Below are positions 1-5,911 of a stretch of DNA of 10,454 nucleotides, piece by piece (positions within the stretch are counted from its first letter, which is position 1; the number at the start of each line of letters is the position of its first letter). The translations under genes were made by a program, and so were the position numbers. Below the pieces are notes generated by a model. It was given only the letters and a program-made list of their open reading frames with translations, was not told the origin of the DNA and did not search any database. The DNA is from Candidatus Cloacimonadota bacterium (GTDB lineage: Bacteria; Cloacimonadota; Cloacimonadia; Cloacimonadales; Cloacimonadaceae): the NCBI GenBank assembly GCA_023228285.1, contig JALOBM010000065.1, positions 1-10,454 on the forward strand. Reading direction: 5' to 3'.

Positions 1-2
1 TC

Positions 3-59
3 ATCAACGCTGTATCTACCAAGCAAGGAAAGCGCGCAGAACTGGAAATTATTGAGTAA
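3..59 (+). CDS. khpA: C-terminal end of a KhpA-like KH-domain RNA-binding protein (partial)
   Basis: Only the last 18 codons and the TAA stop are inside the window; the gene enters from the left edge. The visible peptide (INAVSTKQGKRAELEIIE) has the Lys-Arg-x-x-x-Glu-Ile ending typical of KhpA (YlqC), a small single-KH-domain RNA-binding protein. Position supports this: KhpA genes commonly sit between rpsP (S16) and rimM, and rimM follows here directly. The stop codon (57-59) abuts the rimM ATG at 60, so the two are probably translationally coupled. The family call rests on a very short peptide plus gene order; the diagnostic GxxG loop lies outside the window. Confidence 0.6.
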   Translation: MNAVSTKQGKRAELEIIE

Positions 60-608
60 ATGACTGCCCCTCACCTAATCGGAATCGGCAGACTGGGCGG
101 GCAAGACAGTGAAGGTTGGCATCACGTGATGGTTCGGCCTGAATACCAAGAGGTCTTTCGTCACTATGTTGATCTGTATTTGATCTTTGAAGAAAATAGA
201 GTGTTTTACGTAACTATCAGTGATAGGAAGCAATGCGATAAAAAGACATATGTGCGCTTTGCCGAAGATGGCATAGCAGATGAACGCAAGCTACACCGGG
301 AGACCATCCTTGCCATCTCCGAAGATGCTGGAGAGGACGAGGAAGAAAGCCTGTTGGGGCTGGATGTGGTATATAACGGCAGCCTTCTGGGTTGTGTGGT
401 AGATGTGTTTTTCAATGGCGCTCAAGATGTTCTGGTGATAGCTACAGCCTTGGATACGGAGCTTTTGGTACCCTATGTGGAACATTATCTGTCCACTCGG
501 GATCCGGGAAGCGACGTCATCTTCCTGAAAAACATGGAAGATCTTCTATATACCAATGGCTTAGCCTTGCAAGACAATGTGATAATCCCTTGCGAAGATG
601 AAGATTAG
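60..608 (+). CDS. rimM: Ribosome maturation factor RimM
   Basis: This 182-residue protein has the length expected of RimM, which binds ribosomal protein S19 and helps mature the 16S rRNA 3' domain of the 30S subunit in the cytoplasm. The N-terminal part (about 5-85) matches the RimM beta-barrel loosely: IGIGRLGG at 7-14 stands where the family has its VGxIxxxHGxxG motif, so this half is divergent. The C-terminal PRC-barrel (about 97-165) is clearer: LLGLDVVYNGSLLGCVVDV at 98-116, then a VLVI strand, ELLVPYV at 134-140 (family: ELLIPFV) and a NMEDLL ending (family: xPEGLL). The gene starts immediately after the khpA-like stop and overlaps trmD by 11 bases, the usual khpA-rimM-trmD order. No strong Shine-Dalgarno precedes it, consistent with coupling. 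An acidic linker (EDAGEDEEES, 88-97) joins the two domains. Confidence 0.85.
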   Translation: MTAPHLIGIGRLGGQDSEGWHHVMVRPEYQEVFRHYVDLYLIFEENRVFYVTISDRKQCDKKTYVRFAEDGIADERKLHRETILAISEDAGEDEEESLLGLDVVYNGSLLGCVVDVFFNGAQDVLVIATALDTELLVPYVEHYLSTRDPGSDVIFLKNMEDLLYTNGLALQDNVIIPCEDED

Positions 609-1266
609 CGTACTTAGCCTCTTCCCGGAGTCATTTTCCGGTTTTTTGGGCACCAGTATGGTGGCGAGAGCGCTGCAACAAGGTGCCATAGATGTGAAAT
701 TGGATGATATTCGGGCTTATAGCCAGGATAAACATCACCAAACTGACGACTATCCCTACGGAGGTTTCGCCGGGATGGTGGCCACACCTCAACCTCTTTG
801 GGATGCCATCAAGGCACATCTGAAGGAGGGTCCGGCGCCGGTGATCTATTTTACACCTCAAGGAAGACGGCTGAATCAAAGAATCTTATTGGATTATGCC
901 ACAGAAGCTCGCATCATTCTCATCTGTGGACATTACAAGGAGATCGATCAGCGTATCCGCCGTCTGGCGGTGTCTGACGAGATTTCTATAGGAGACTTTG
1001 TCCTGAGTGGGGGAGAGCTGGCAGCGCAAGTGTTTATTGACGGCTTGGCAAGACTGCAGGATGGCGTGTTGAACGACATCACAAGTGCACACAGTGATTC
1101 ATTTTATCATGGTATGCTGGGATTTCCGTGTTATACGCGCCCTGAAGTGTTTATGGGACAATCTGTTCCAGACATACTTCGTAGGGGTAATCACAGTAAA
1201 ATCGAAGAATGGGCGGAAACCCAGGCAAAGTTTTTAACCAAAACCCGCAGACCAGATTTGCTATAA
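598..1266 (+). CDS. trmD: tRNA (guanine-37-N1)-methyltransferase TrmD
   Basis: TrmD transfers methyl from S-adenosylmethionine to N1 of G37 next to the anticodon, preventing +1 frameshifting. It is a SPOUT-family homodimer with a trefoil knot. Visible motifs: DYPYGGFAGM at 51-60 (family DxPYGGGxGM; one glycine is Phe here), the knot motif CGHYKEIDQR at 110-119, EISIGDFVLSGGE at 128-140, R152 and D167 (equivalent to the catalytic Arg/Asp pair known from E. coli as R154/D169), then CYTRPEVF at 178-185 and GNHSKIEEW at 197-205. The 222-residue chain stops at RRPDLL, so it lacks the roughly 30-residue C-terminal tail of longer homologues such as E. coli TrmD; the core is complete. The CGHYK..DQR form is like that in Bacteroidota-type proteins. 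The start at 598 lies inside rimM, implying coupled translation. Confidence 0.96.
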   Translation: MKISVLSLFPESFSGFLGTSMVARALQQGAIDVKLDDIRAYSQDKHHQTDDYPYGGFAGMVATPQPLWDAIKAHLKEGPAPVIYFTPQGRRLNQRILLDYATEARIILICGHYKEIDQRIRRLAVSDEISIGDFVLSGGELAAQVFIDGLARLQDGVLNDITSAHSDSFYHGMLGFPCYTRPEVFMGQSVPDILRRGNHSKIEEWAETQAKFLTKTRRPDLL

Positions 1267-1305
1267 GCAATGCCCCCAAGGGCTATGTAACCAATCAGGA
1301 AAGCA

Positions 1306-1326
1306 GGATTCTAGATCAATCCTTTT
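1306..1326 (+). terminator. Weak candidate terminator after trmD
   Basis: A 5-bp stem, GGATT (1306-1310) with AATCC (1318-1322), encloses a 7-base loop and is followed by TTTT at 1323-1326. The stem is short and the T-run minimal, so this may only be a local hairpin. It lies 40 bases after the trmD stop, where a boundary between trmD and rplS transcription could be expected. Confidence 0.22.
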
Positions 1327-1330
1327 ATGT

Positions 1331-1528
1331 GAAGTGCGGAACTATCCGGTATTTCCGGTGTTTTCGATAAGCCTCTCCCACAAATGGAGGGAGCATTGAT
1401 AAGGTTCAGTCTCACAGCGTTAGTCCGGTTTTATGCGCAGAGAACGGGCGATACAGAAGCTGTGATTTGCGCCGTACCTCACATCCACAGAATTCCGCTT
1501 CTCCGAGTATATATATGGGAGGAACCCA
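1331..1528 (+). promoter_or_regulatory. Possible structured 5' leader of rplS mRNA
   Basis: The 262 bases between trmD and rplS hold no recognisable gene but contain mutually compatible complementary segments. A closing helix pairs GCGGAA (1336-1341) with TTCCGC (1493-1498) and extends GAA (1331-1333) to TTC (1499-1501). Inside are a hairpin CTCTCC/GGAGGG (1373-1378 with 1386-1391), a perfect 7-bp helix TCACAGC/GCTGTGA (1412-1418 with 1459-1465), and within that CCGGTT/AACGGG with one mismatch (1425-1430 with 1443-1448). L19 genes are known to carry autoregulatory leaders in some bacteria, notably low-GC Gram-positives; whether this is one is inference. Individual helices of this size occur by chance in such a length. 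The rplS Shine-Dalgarno GGGAGGA (1517-1523) is 5 bases before its ATG. A near-perfect 9-base tandem repeat, TCCGGTATT/TCCGGTGTT, occupies 1345-1362. Confidence 0.33.
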
Positions 1529-1882
1529 ATGGATATTCTGCAACAAATAGGCAGAGACCAAATCAGAACTGATTTTCCGGATTACCGCGTTGGCGATACC
1601 GTGAAAGTCCATTATAAAATAAAAGAAGGCAGTAAAGAACGTATTCAGGTCTTCCAAGGCATCGTGATCCAAAAACGTGGTGCTGGCGTTTCCAGGTCCT
1701 TCACTGTTCGTAAGGTTTCCAGCGGAGTGGGTGTGGAAAGAGTATTTCCACAGAACTCACCCAATATCGACAAACTAGAGATCGTACGCCATGGCCAGGT
1801 TCGCAGAGCGAAACTCTTCTATCTGCGTCAAGCCAAGGGCAAAGCGGGCAGAATCAAAGAACGCAGAAGATTTACTGCTTAG
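1529..1882 (+). CDS. rplS: Large ribosomal subunit protein bL19
   Basis: The 117-residue product has normal bL19 length. It sits at the 30S-50S interface of the ribosome and contributes to intersubunit bridging. Recognisable family features are the N-terminal [17 protein letters not shown] stretch (15-31), [13 protein letters not shown] (39-51), the [18 protein letters not shown] block (57-74), [20 protein letters not shown] (77-96), and the basic C-terminus with [16 protein letters not shown] (98-113). The start is supported by GGGAGGA five bases upstream, the best Shine-Dalgarno in this half of the window. It follows rimM-trmD, the conserved order, but across a long leader, and ends just before a strong terminator. 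A separate promoter or leader control for rplS is therefore plausible but not shown. Confidence 0.98.
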   Translation: MDILQQIGRDQIRTDFPDYRVGDTVKVHYKIKEGSKERIQVFQGIVIQKRGAGVSRSFTVRKVSSGVGVERVFPQNSPNIDKLEIVRHGQVRRAKLFYLRQAKGKAGRIKERRRFTA

Positions 1883-1900
1883 TTACTTGAAACACTCCTT

Positions 1901-1941
1901 AGCCCCTTGGTCCATAATACATCAAGGGGCTTTCTCTTTTT
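1901..1941 (+). terminator. Rho-independent terminator after rplS
   Basis: A perfect 9-bp inverted repeat AGCCCCTTG (1901-1909) / CAAGGGGCT (1923-1931) with a 13-base loop is followed by a T-rich tract, TTTCTCTTTTT, through 1941. It begins 18 bases after the rplS stop. This is the clearest terminator in the window and marks the end of the ribosomal-protein transcription unit. Confidence 0.85.
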
Positions 1942-1957
1942 AATTGAAGGAACGTGT

Positions 1958-2425
1958 ATGCTGAGAATACTGTACTACGAAAGAACCAATATATGTCTTG
2001 AAATCGCCATAGAAGAAGAGACAATCACTCGTATTGTGTTTTGTAAGAAAGCGCTAAACCATCTGGTAGAAAACGATTTTGAACGGGAAGTACTTCGCCA
2101 GTTTGATGAGTATTTCGCCGGAGATAGGTGTGAGTTTGATCTACCATTTTTTGCCACCGGAACTCCTTTTCAACTGATGGTTTGGGAACAACTGCTCAAG
2201 ATCGCTTATGGAGAGACAGTCTCCTACAAAGAATTGGCCTCCCGCATTGGTAAACCGAATGCGCAACGTGCAGTGGGTAATGCCTTGAATAAAAACAAGA
2301 TAGTCATCATTGTCCCTTGTCACAGGGTGATTGCCTCCGACGGAAGTCAGGGTGGCTTCGGGGGGGACGGTAGCATCAAAAAGATGCTGCTGGATCTGGA
2401 GCACAAGTTCAAGGTGGGCTTATGA
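1958..2425 (+). CDS. ogt: Methylated-DNA--protein-cysteine methyltransferase (O6-alkylguanine repair)
   Basis: This 155-residue suicide enzyme removes alkyl groups from O6 of guanine (and O4 of thymine) in DNA by transfer to its own cysteine. The active-site motif PCHRV is at 120-124, with C121 as acceptor. Other family blocks: GTPFQLMVWEQL (68-79), YGETVSYKELASRIG (84-98), NAQRAVGNALNKN (101-113) with the putative arginine finger R104, and GGFGG (132-136). An N-terminal RNase H-like half (1-65) is present but weakly conserved, as usual. ATG 1958 is chosen because AAGGA (1947-1951) lies 6 bases upstream; the frame stays open to a TTG at 1907, but that lies within the terminator hairpin. There is no Ada-type regulatory domain. 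The TGA overlaps the acpS ATG by 4 bases (ATGA). Confidence 0.95.
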   Translation: MLRILYYERTNICLEIAIEEETITRIVFCKKALNHLVENDFEREVLRQFDEYFAGDRCEFDLPFFATGTPFQLMVWEQLLKIAYGETVSYKELASRIGKPNAQRAVGNALNKNKIVIIVPCHRVIASDGSQGGFGGDGSIKKMLLDLEHKFKVGL

Positions 2426-2796
2426 TTATCGGGGTAGGTACTGACATCGTAGAGATTGGCCGCATAGATCGGCTTTTGGATAGAAATCCTCGCTTTGTAG
2501 ACAAGGTCTTCAGCTCTGCTGAAATTGAATACTGTAGCTCCAAAGCCAATCCTGCCCAGAGTTTTGCCGCGCGCTTTGCCGCAAAGGAAGCCTTTCTGAA
2601 GTCCCTGGGAACAGGCTGGGATCAGGGTATTTCCTGGCAGGAAATTGAGGTTATGAACGACAACCAGGGTAAGCCAGATATCCGGCTATGCGGAAAAGCC
2701 AAAGAATTGGCAGAACAAAAAGGAATCCGGCTTATCCATCTTTCATTAAGTCATGAGAAACAATACGCGGTGGCATCTGTTATAGCCGAAGGTTGA
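2422..2796 (+). CDS. acpS: Holo-[acyl-carrier-protein] synthase AcpS
   Basis: AcpS transfers 4'-phosphopantetheine from coenzyme A to the serine of acyl carrier protein, activating it for fatty-acid synthesis. At 124 residues it has the standard trimeric AcpS length. The N-terminal GVGTDIVEIGRI (4-15) holds the Mg-binding Asp (D8). The second signature, SFAARFAAKEAFLKSLGTG (47-65), contains K55 and E56, the usual catalytic and metal-site region. HLSLSHEKQYAVASVI (106-121) is the conserved C-terminal strand. The start overlaps the ogt stop as ATGA, giving coupled translation. The gene is complete, with no odd residue in the signatures. Confidence 0.96.
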   Translation: MIIGVGTDIVEIGRIDRLLDRNPRFVDKVFSSAEIEYCSSKANPAQSFAARFAAKEAFLKSLGTGWDQGISWQEIEVMNDNQGKPDIRLCGKAKELAEQKGIRLIHLSLSHEKQYAVASVIAEG

Positions 2797-2802
2797 AAGG
2801 CT

Positions 2803-2865
2803 TTGAAAATACGAGAATTGCTTGACAGCAGGGATTATCAAAATATCCTGGCTCAACTGAGGTGA
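2803..2865 (+). CDS. Possible 20-codon leader peptide between acpS and adk
   Basis: The only gap longer than 15 bases inside the ten-gene run holds an open frame beginning TTG at 2803 and ending TGA at 2863-2865, coding for LKIRELLDSRDYQNILAQLR (first residue read as Met if used). It looks like a charged amphipathic helix. Its stop falls within the adk Shine-Dalgarno (GAGGTGA, 2859-2865). The start is non-ATG and the AAGG at 2797-2800 is too close to be a good ribosome site, so a chance ORF or a decayed gene end is at least as likely. I recognise no family. Confidence 0.15.
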   Translation: MKIRELLDSRDYQNILAQLR

Positions 2866-2867
2866 AT

Positions 2868-3500
2868 ATGACGGACGCCATAGTATTTTTAGGAATCCAG
2901 AGCAGTGGTAAAGGCACTCAAGCCAAGCTGCTGGCCGATCGTACAGGATTCAAGCATATCAATATTGGAGACCTGCTAAGGGAGCAAATCAGCCTTGGCA
3001 CGGACATCGGTAAACAGATAGAAAGTATTATCAGGAGAGGAGATCTGGTGTCGGATAATCTGGTGTTTGAGCTCCTTGACAGCTCCATACCAGAGGAGTG
3101 TCCAGGCCTGATATTCGACGGCTTTCCCCGCACCATGCCCCAAGCGGAGCATCTGGTACGTCACTATCGTTTAGCTCGGGTATATTATCTTGATCTATCG
3201 GAAAAGCAAGCTTTTGAGCGTATAGATGGTCGCAGAGTATGCGAGACATGTGGCAGAAACTACCACCTGATTCACCATCCTCCAAAGCATGAAGGCTTGT
3301 GCGATGACTGTGGTGCTGCTTTAATTACCAGGACGGACGATGCTCCAGCGGCAATCAGGAAGCGGATCAAGGCATTCTACGAGGAGACTTTTGCCCTAAA
3401 GACCTTTTTTGAACAGAAAGGTCTCCTGCTCAGCATTTCGGCACAAGCTACGGTTGATGAAGTTCAAGCGGCTATTTGGGCAGATATGATGTTGGAATAA
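2868..3500 (+). CDS. adk: Adenylate kinase family nucleoside monophosphate kinase, zinc-type LID, atypical P-loop
   Basis: Adenylate kinase catalyses ATP + AMP = 2 ADP in the cytoplasm. The 210-residue chain has the full long-form layout: P-loop GIQSSGKGT (9-17), AMP-binding NIGDLLRE (32-39) and DGFPRTMPQAE (84-94), a LID with four cysteines in CxxC pairs (C125/C128 and C145/C148) that should bind structural zinc, and IRKRIKAFYEET (163-174). The P-loop differs from the usual GxPGSGKGT: Gln replaces the proline and Ser the following glycine, and the AMP-site Thr of STGD is Ile. It could be the housekeeping enzyme of this lineage or a paralogue. ATG 2868 is preferred over GTG 2862 because GAGG (2859-2862) lies 5 bases upstream and because GTG 2862 falls inside that Shine-Dalgarno. 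Confidence 0.88.
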   Translation: MTDAIVFLGIQSSGKGTQAKLLADRTGFKHINIGDLLREQISLGTDIGKQIESIIRRGDLVSDNLVFELLDSSIPEECPGLIFDGFPRTMPQAEHLVRHYRLARVYYLDLSEKQAFERIDGRRVCETCGRNYHLIHHPPKHEGLCDDCGAALITRTDDAPAAIRKRIKAFYEETFALKTFFEQKGLLLSISAQATVDEVQAAIWADMMLE

Positions 3501-3503
3501 ACA

Positions 3504-5195
3504 ATGTCTAAACCCCGCGATAAAGGACTGTTGACAAATATCAAAGCCTTGGCCTATCCAGTTGCGGCATGGAGTTTTGCTGTTCTGTTTCTGGAGAGTA
3601 TTATCCGCCCGTTGATGAATTACGGCTTGCTGGAACTAATCACAGCCGGCGTCAATCTGCTCTTGCTCTACTTTATTATCATTGGCCGTTTATTGGTAAA
3701 GGACTCCGGGAAACAGACCGTTCCGTTGCGTTTCGACATTATTATGCTGCTCCTGGGCGGGCTTTTGATGTTTTATCAGGCCAAGTATGTGATCTTTTTC
3801 CTGCTGATCCGGCAGACCTACTTTATCATTCAATACATGCTCTTTCACGCCTTTGACGGCAAGCTGTACAAGACTCTCACAAGCAATCCCCCAGTATCAT
3901 TAATGCTTAGTTTTGCCCTTGTGATACTGATAGGTACTGTTCTCTTGATGTTGCCGGAAGCATCCGTTCAAAAGCAGGTGACTCCATTTATTGATGCTCT
4001 ATTTACTGCTACTTCAGCTACCTGCGTTACAGGTTTGAGCGTTCAGGACACAGGTGGATACTTCAGCCTCTTTGGCCAATTGGTGATATTAGCTTTAATC
4101 CAGGTGGGTGGATTGGGCATCATGACGATTTCGACTGCCTTTGCTCTCATCATGGGACGCCGCCTTACGCTAAAGCTTGAGAACGTAATGCATAGTGTAG
4201 TGGGCGACAACGAGCGTTTGGATATGTTTCAGCTGTTGAAGAATATCGTGATAGTTACTGTGATAATCGAGATGATCGGGGCTATTTTGCTCTTTTTTGG
4301 GTTTGCCCGGACTCTGTCTCCTTCACAAGCTATGTACAATGCGATATTCGTATCCATTTCGGCCTTTTGTAATGCGGGTTTTTCGTTGTTTAGCAATTCC
4401 TTGATGAGCTATGTGGACGATCCTGTAGTGAACCTTACCATTACATCTCTTATTATACTGGGAGGCATCGGCTTTGCTGTGATAATCGATCTATATCGTT
4501 ATGCTTTTAAACTGGATAAAGTGCGAAAACTGAGTTTGCACTCAAAGATTGTGTTATCCGTATCAGCAATCCTTGTGCTTGTTGGCCTTGTGTGTCTCTA
4601 CATAACCGAATACAATGGTGTAATGCAAGATTTCAGCATCAGCCGAAGGCTCCTGAGTTCATTGTTTCAATCGGTCTCTGCCAGGACAGCAGGTTTCAAC
4701 ACTGTGGACATCACGAGTATAAGCCCAGCTTCAGTACTGGTGTTTCTGATCATGATGTTCATAGGAGCTTCTCCGGGTTCCACCGGTGGCGGAGTAAAGA
4801 CCACTACCTTTGCTGTATTGATTCTATCGGTAACCAGCATGTTGCGGGGACGCAGAGAGTTAAGCCTCTTCAACCGTCGTATAGCTTTGTCAAACTTCCG
4901 CGAGGCTGCCAGCCTGGTTACGCTGTCTTTGGGAATCGTCTTCATTGTAGCTTTTCTGCTCTTTTTGGTGGAGAGCCTTCCTTTTGACAAGCTCATGTTT
5001 GAGGTCATCTCTGCTTTTGGAACGGTTGGACTTTCGATGGGTATAACGGCAAAACTGAGTGCTGCCGGAAAAATACTGATAACAATTCTGATGTACATCG
5101 GGCGCATTGGTCCGCTCACTCTTATTTATGCGCTTTCGATGCGTAAACATGAGCCAAACATACAATATGCAGAAGAAAAGATAGCCATCGGCTAA
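3504..5195 (+). CDS. ktrB: KtrB/TrkH-family potassium uptake channel subunit with extended N-terminus
   Basis: This inner-membrane protein forms the ion pathway of a Ktr/Trk potassium transporter. The four pore repeats are visible by their filter loops: TCVTG (173-177), CNAGF (289-293), RTAGFNT (394-400) and GTVGLS (506-511), each with the central filter glycine. GASPGSTGGGVKTTTF (421-436) is the flexible gating loop after the third pore helix, and GRIGPLTL (533-540) is the conserved last helix. At 563 residues it is about 100 longer than typical KtrB. The extra part (1-125) holds about four hydrophobic segments near 18-37, 43-64, 78-98 and 96-115 before the first pore repeat. ktrA follows after 10 bases, supporting KtrAB assignment. 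ATG 3504 begins 3 bases after the adk stop, with GGAA (3494-3497) as a weak ribosome site. Confidence 0.93.
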   Translation: MSKPRDKGLLTNIKALAYPVAAWSFAVLFLESIIRPLMNYGLLELITAGVNLLLLYFIIIGRLLVKDSGKQTVPLRFDIIMLLLGGLLMFYQAKYVIFFLLIRQTYFIIQYMLFHAFDGKLYKTLTSNPPVSLMLSFALVILIGTVLLMLPEASVQKQVTPFIDALFTATSATCVTGLSVQDTGGYFSLFGQLVILALIQVGGLGIMTISTAFALIMGRRLTLKLENVMHSVVGDNERLDMFQLLKNIVIVTVIIEMIGAILLFFGFARTLSPSQAMYNAIFVSISAFCNAGFSLFSNSLMSYVDDPVVNLTITSLIILGGIGFAVIIDLYRYAFKLDKVRKLSLHSKIVLSVSAILVLVGLVCLYITEYNGVMQDFSISRRLLSSLFQSVSARTAGFNTVDITSISPASVLVFLIMMFIGASPGSTGGGVKTTTFAVLILSVTSMLRGRRELSLFNRRIALSNFREAASLVTLSLGIVFIVAFLLFLVESLPFDKLMFEVISAFGTVGLSMGITAKLSAAGKILITILMYIGRIGPLTLIYALSMRKHEPNIQYAEEKIAIG

Positions 5196-5205
5196 GGAGC
5201 AAATA

Positions 5206-5910
5206 ATGGCAAGATACGCCGTAATTGGACTGGGAAGATTTGGAATGACCGTTGCCAATATCCTCAGCGAAAGCGGAATGGACGTGATAGCGATAGATAA
5301 AAGCCAGGAACTGGTGGATGAGGTATCCGGCAGAGTAACTTCCGCAATCTGTATGGATTCCACAGATGAAGCAGCCTTGAGGTCTCAAAACCTGAATGAA
5401 GCAGATGCTGTGATTATCGGCATCGGCAGCAACATCCAGGAAAGCATCCTTACTGCCGCAATTCTGAGAAAGATCGGAGTGGGTATCATCTATGCCAAAG
5501 TGGAGAATCGCCTTCACGGACGCATTTTGGAACTCATTGGAGTGCAAAACATTCTCTTACCGGAAGAGATCGTGGGTACCCAGCTTGCCAAAACGCTGAT
5601 CTCAAAGAACGTACGTGAATACATCATCCTCTCCAGCGGTCATGTAGTTATGGAGATGGTGGCACCACGGGAGTTTGTGGGCAAAGACCTGCAGGAGTTA
5701 TCCTTGCCTTCCACTCGCGGCGTGAATGTAATTGCCATCAAGTACAACTCACTGTCCATAACCGAAGACGGACGCAATGTTGTGGAGAAAAAGATGAACG
5801 ACATGCCCGGTGCGAATGATACCATAAACGAAGGCGACATCCTGATTATGATGGGCCCCAAAGGCAATGTGGATAAATTGATCTACGACACCACCATTAG
5901 GAAGGATTAA
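5206..5910 (+). CDS. ktrA: KtrA/TrkA RCK-domain regulatory subunit of potassium uptake
   Basis: This cytoplasmic 234-residue protein should form an octameric ring on KtrB and gate it in response to nucleotides. The RCK_N Rossmann domain (1 to about 130) shows GLGRFG (8-13), the acidic D31 at the end of beta-2 that binds the adenosine ribose, and MDSTDEAAL (50-58). An RCK_C domain follows at about 145-230, beginning VVMEMVAPREFVGKDLQEL (147-165) and ending with GDILIMMGP (210-218). In KtrA proteins of some Gram-positives, RCK_C binds c-di-AMP; whether this one does cannot be read from the sequence. A good ribosome site AAGGAG (5194-5199) lies 6 bases before the ATG. Size fits single-unit KtrA rather than the duplicated TrkA of about 450 residues. 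Confidence 0.95.
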   Translation: MARYAVIGLGRFGMTVANILSESGMDVIAIDKSQELVDEVSGRVTSAICMDSTDEAALRSQNLNEADAVIIGIGSNIQESILTAAILRKIGVGIIYAKVENRLHGRILELIGVQNILLPEEIVGTQLAKTLISKNVREYIILSSGHVVMEMVAPREFVGKDLQELSLPSTRGVNVIAIKYNSLSITEDGRNVVEKKMNDMPGANDTINEGDILIMMGPKGNVDKLIYDTTIRKD

Positions 5911-5911
5911 G

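Noticed and set aside
1267..1528. tRNA or other structured RNA gene in the trmD-rplS gap
   Set aside because: There is no acceptor-stem pairing, no anticodon arm and no TTC-type T-loop in tRNA spacing on either strand; GGTTCAG at 1403 lacks the matching arm.
1384..1572. 62-codon plus-strand frame in the rplS leader, running past the rplS start
   Set aside because: Its composition resembles no protein, its ATG has no ribosome site, and it overlaps the well-supported rplS start. I keep only the note that TTG 1396 follows a GGAGG.
4667..5119. 150-codon minus-strand frame
   Set aside because: It is antisense to the conserved third and fourth pore repeats of ktrB and has low-complexity Ser/Arg/Lys composition, without a ribosome site or family motif.
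4890..5363. 157-codon minus-strand frame across the ktrB-ktrA junction
   Set aside because: It lies antisense to two strongly recognisable genes and their Shine-Dalgarno, and its product has no recognisable motif.
5122..5547. 141-codon minus-strand frame
   Set aside because: It is antisense to the RCK_N domain of ktrA, and its predicted protein shows no family features.
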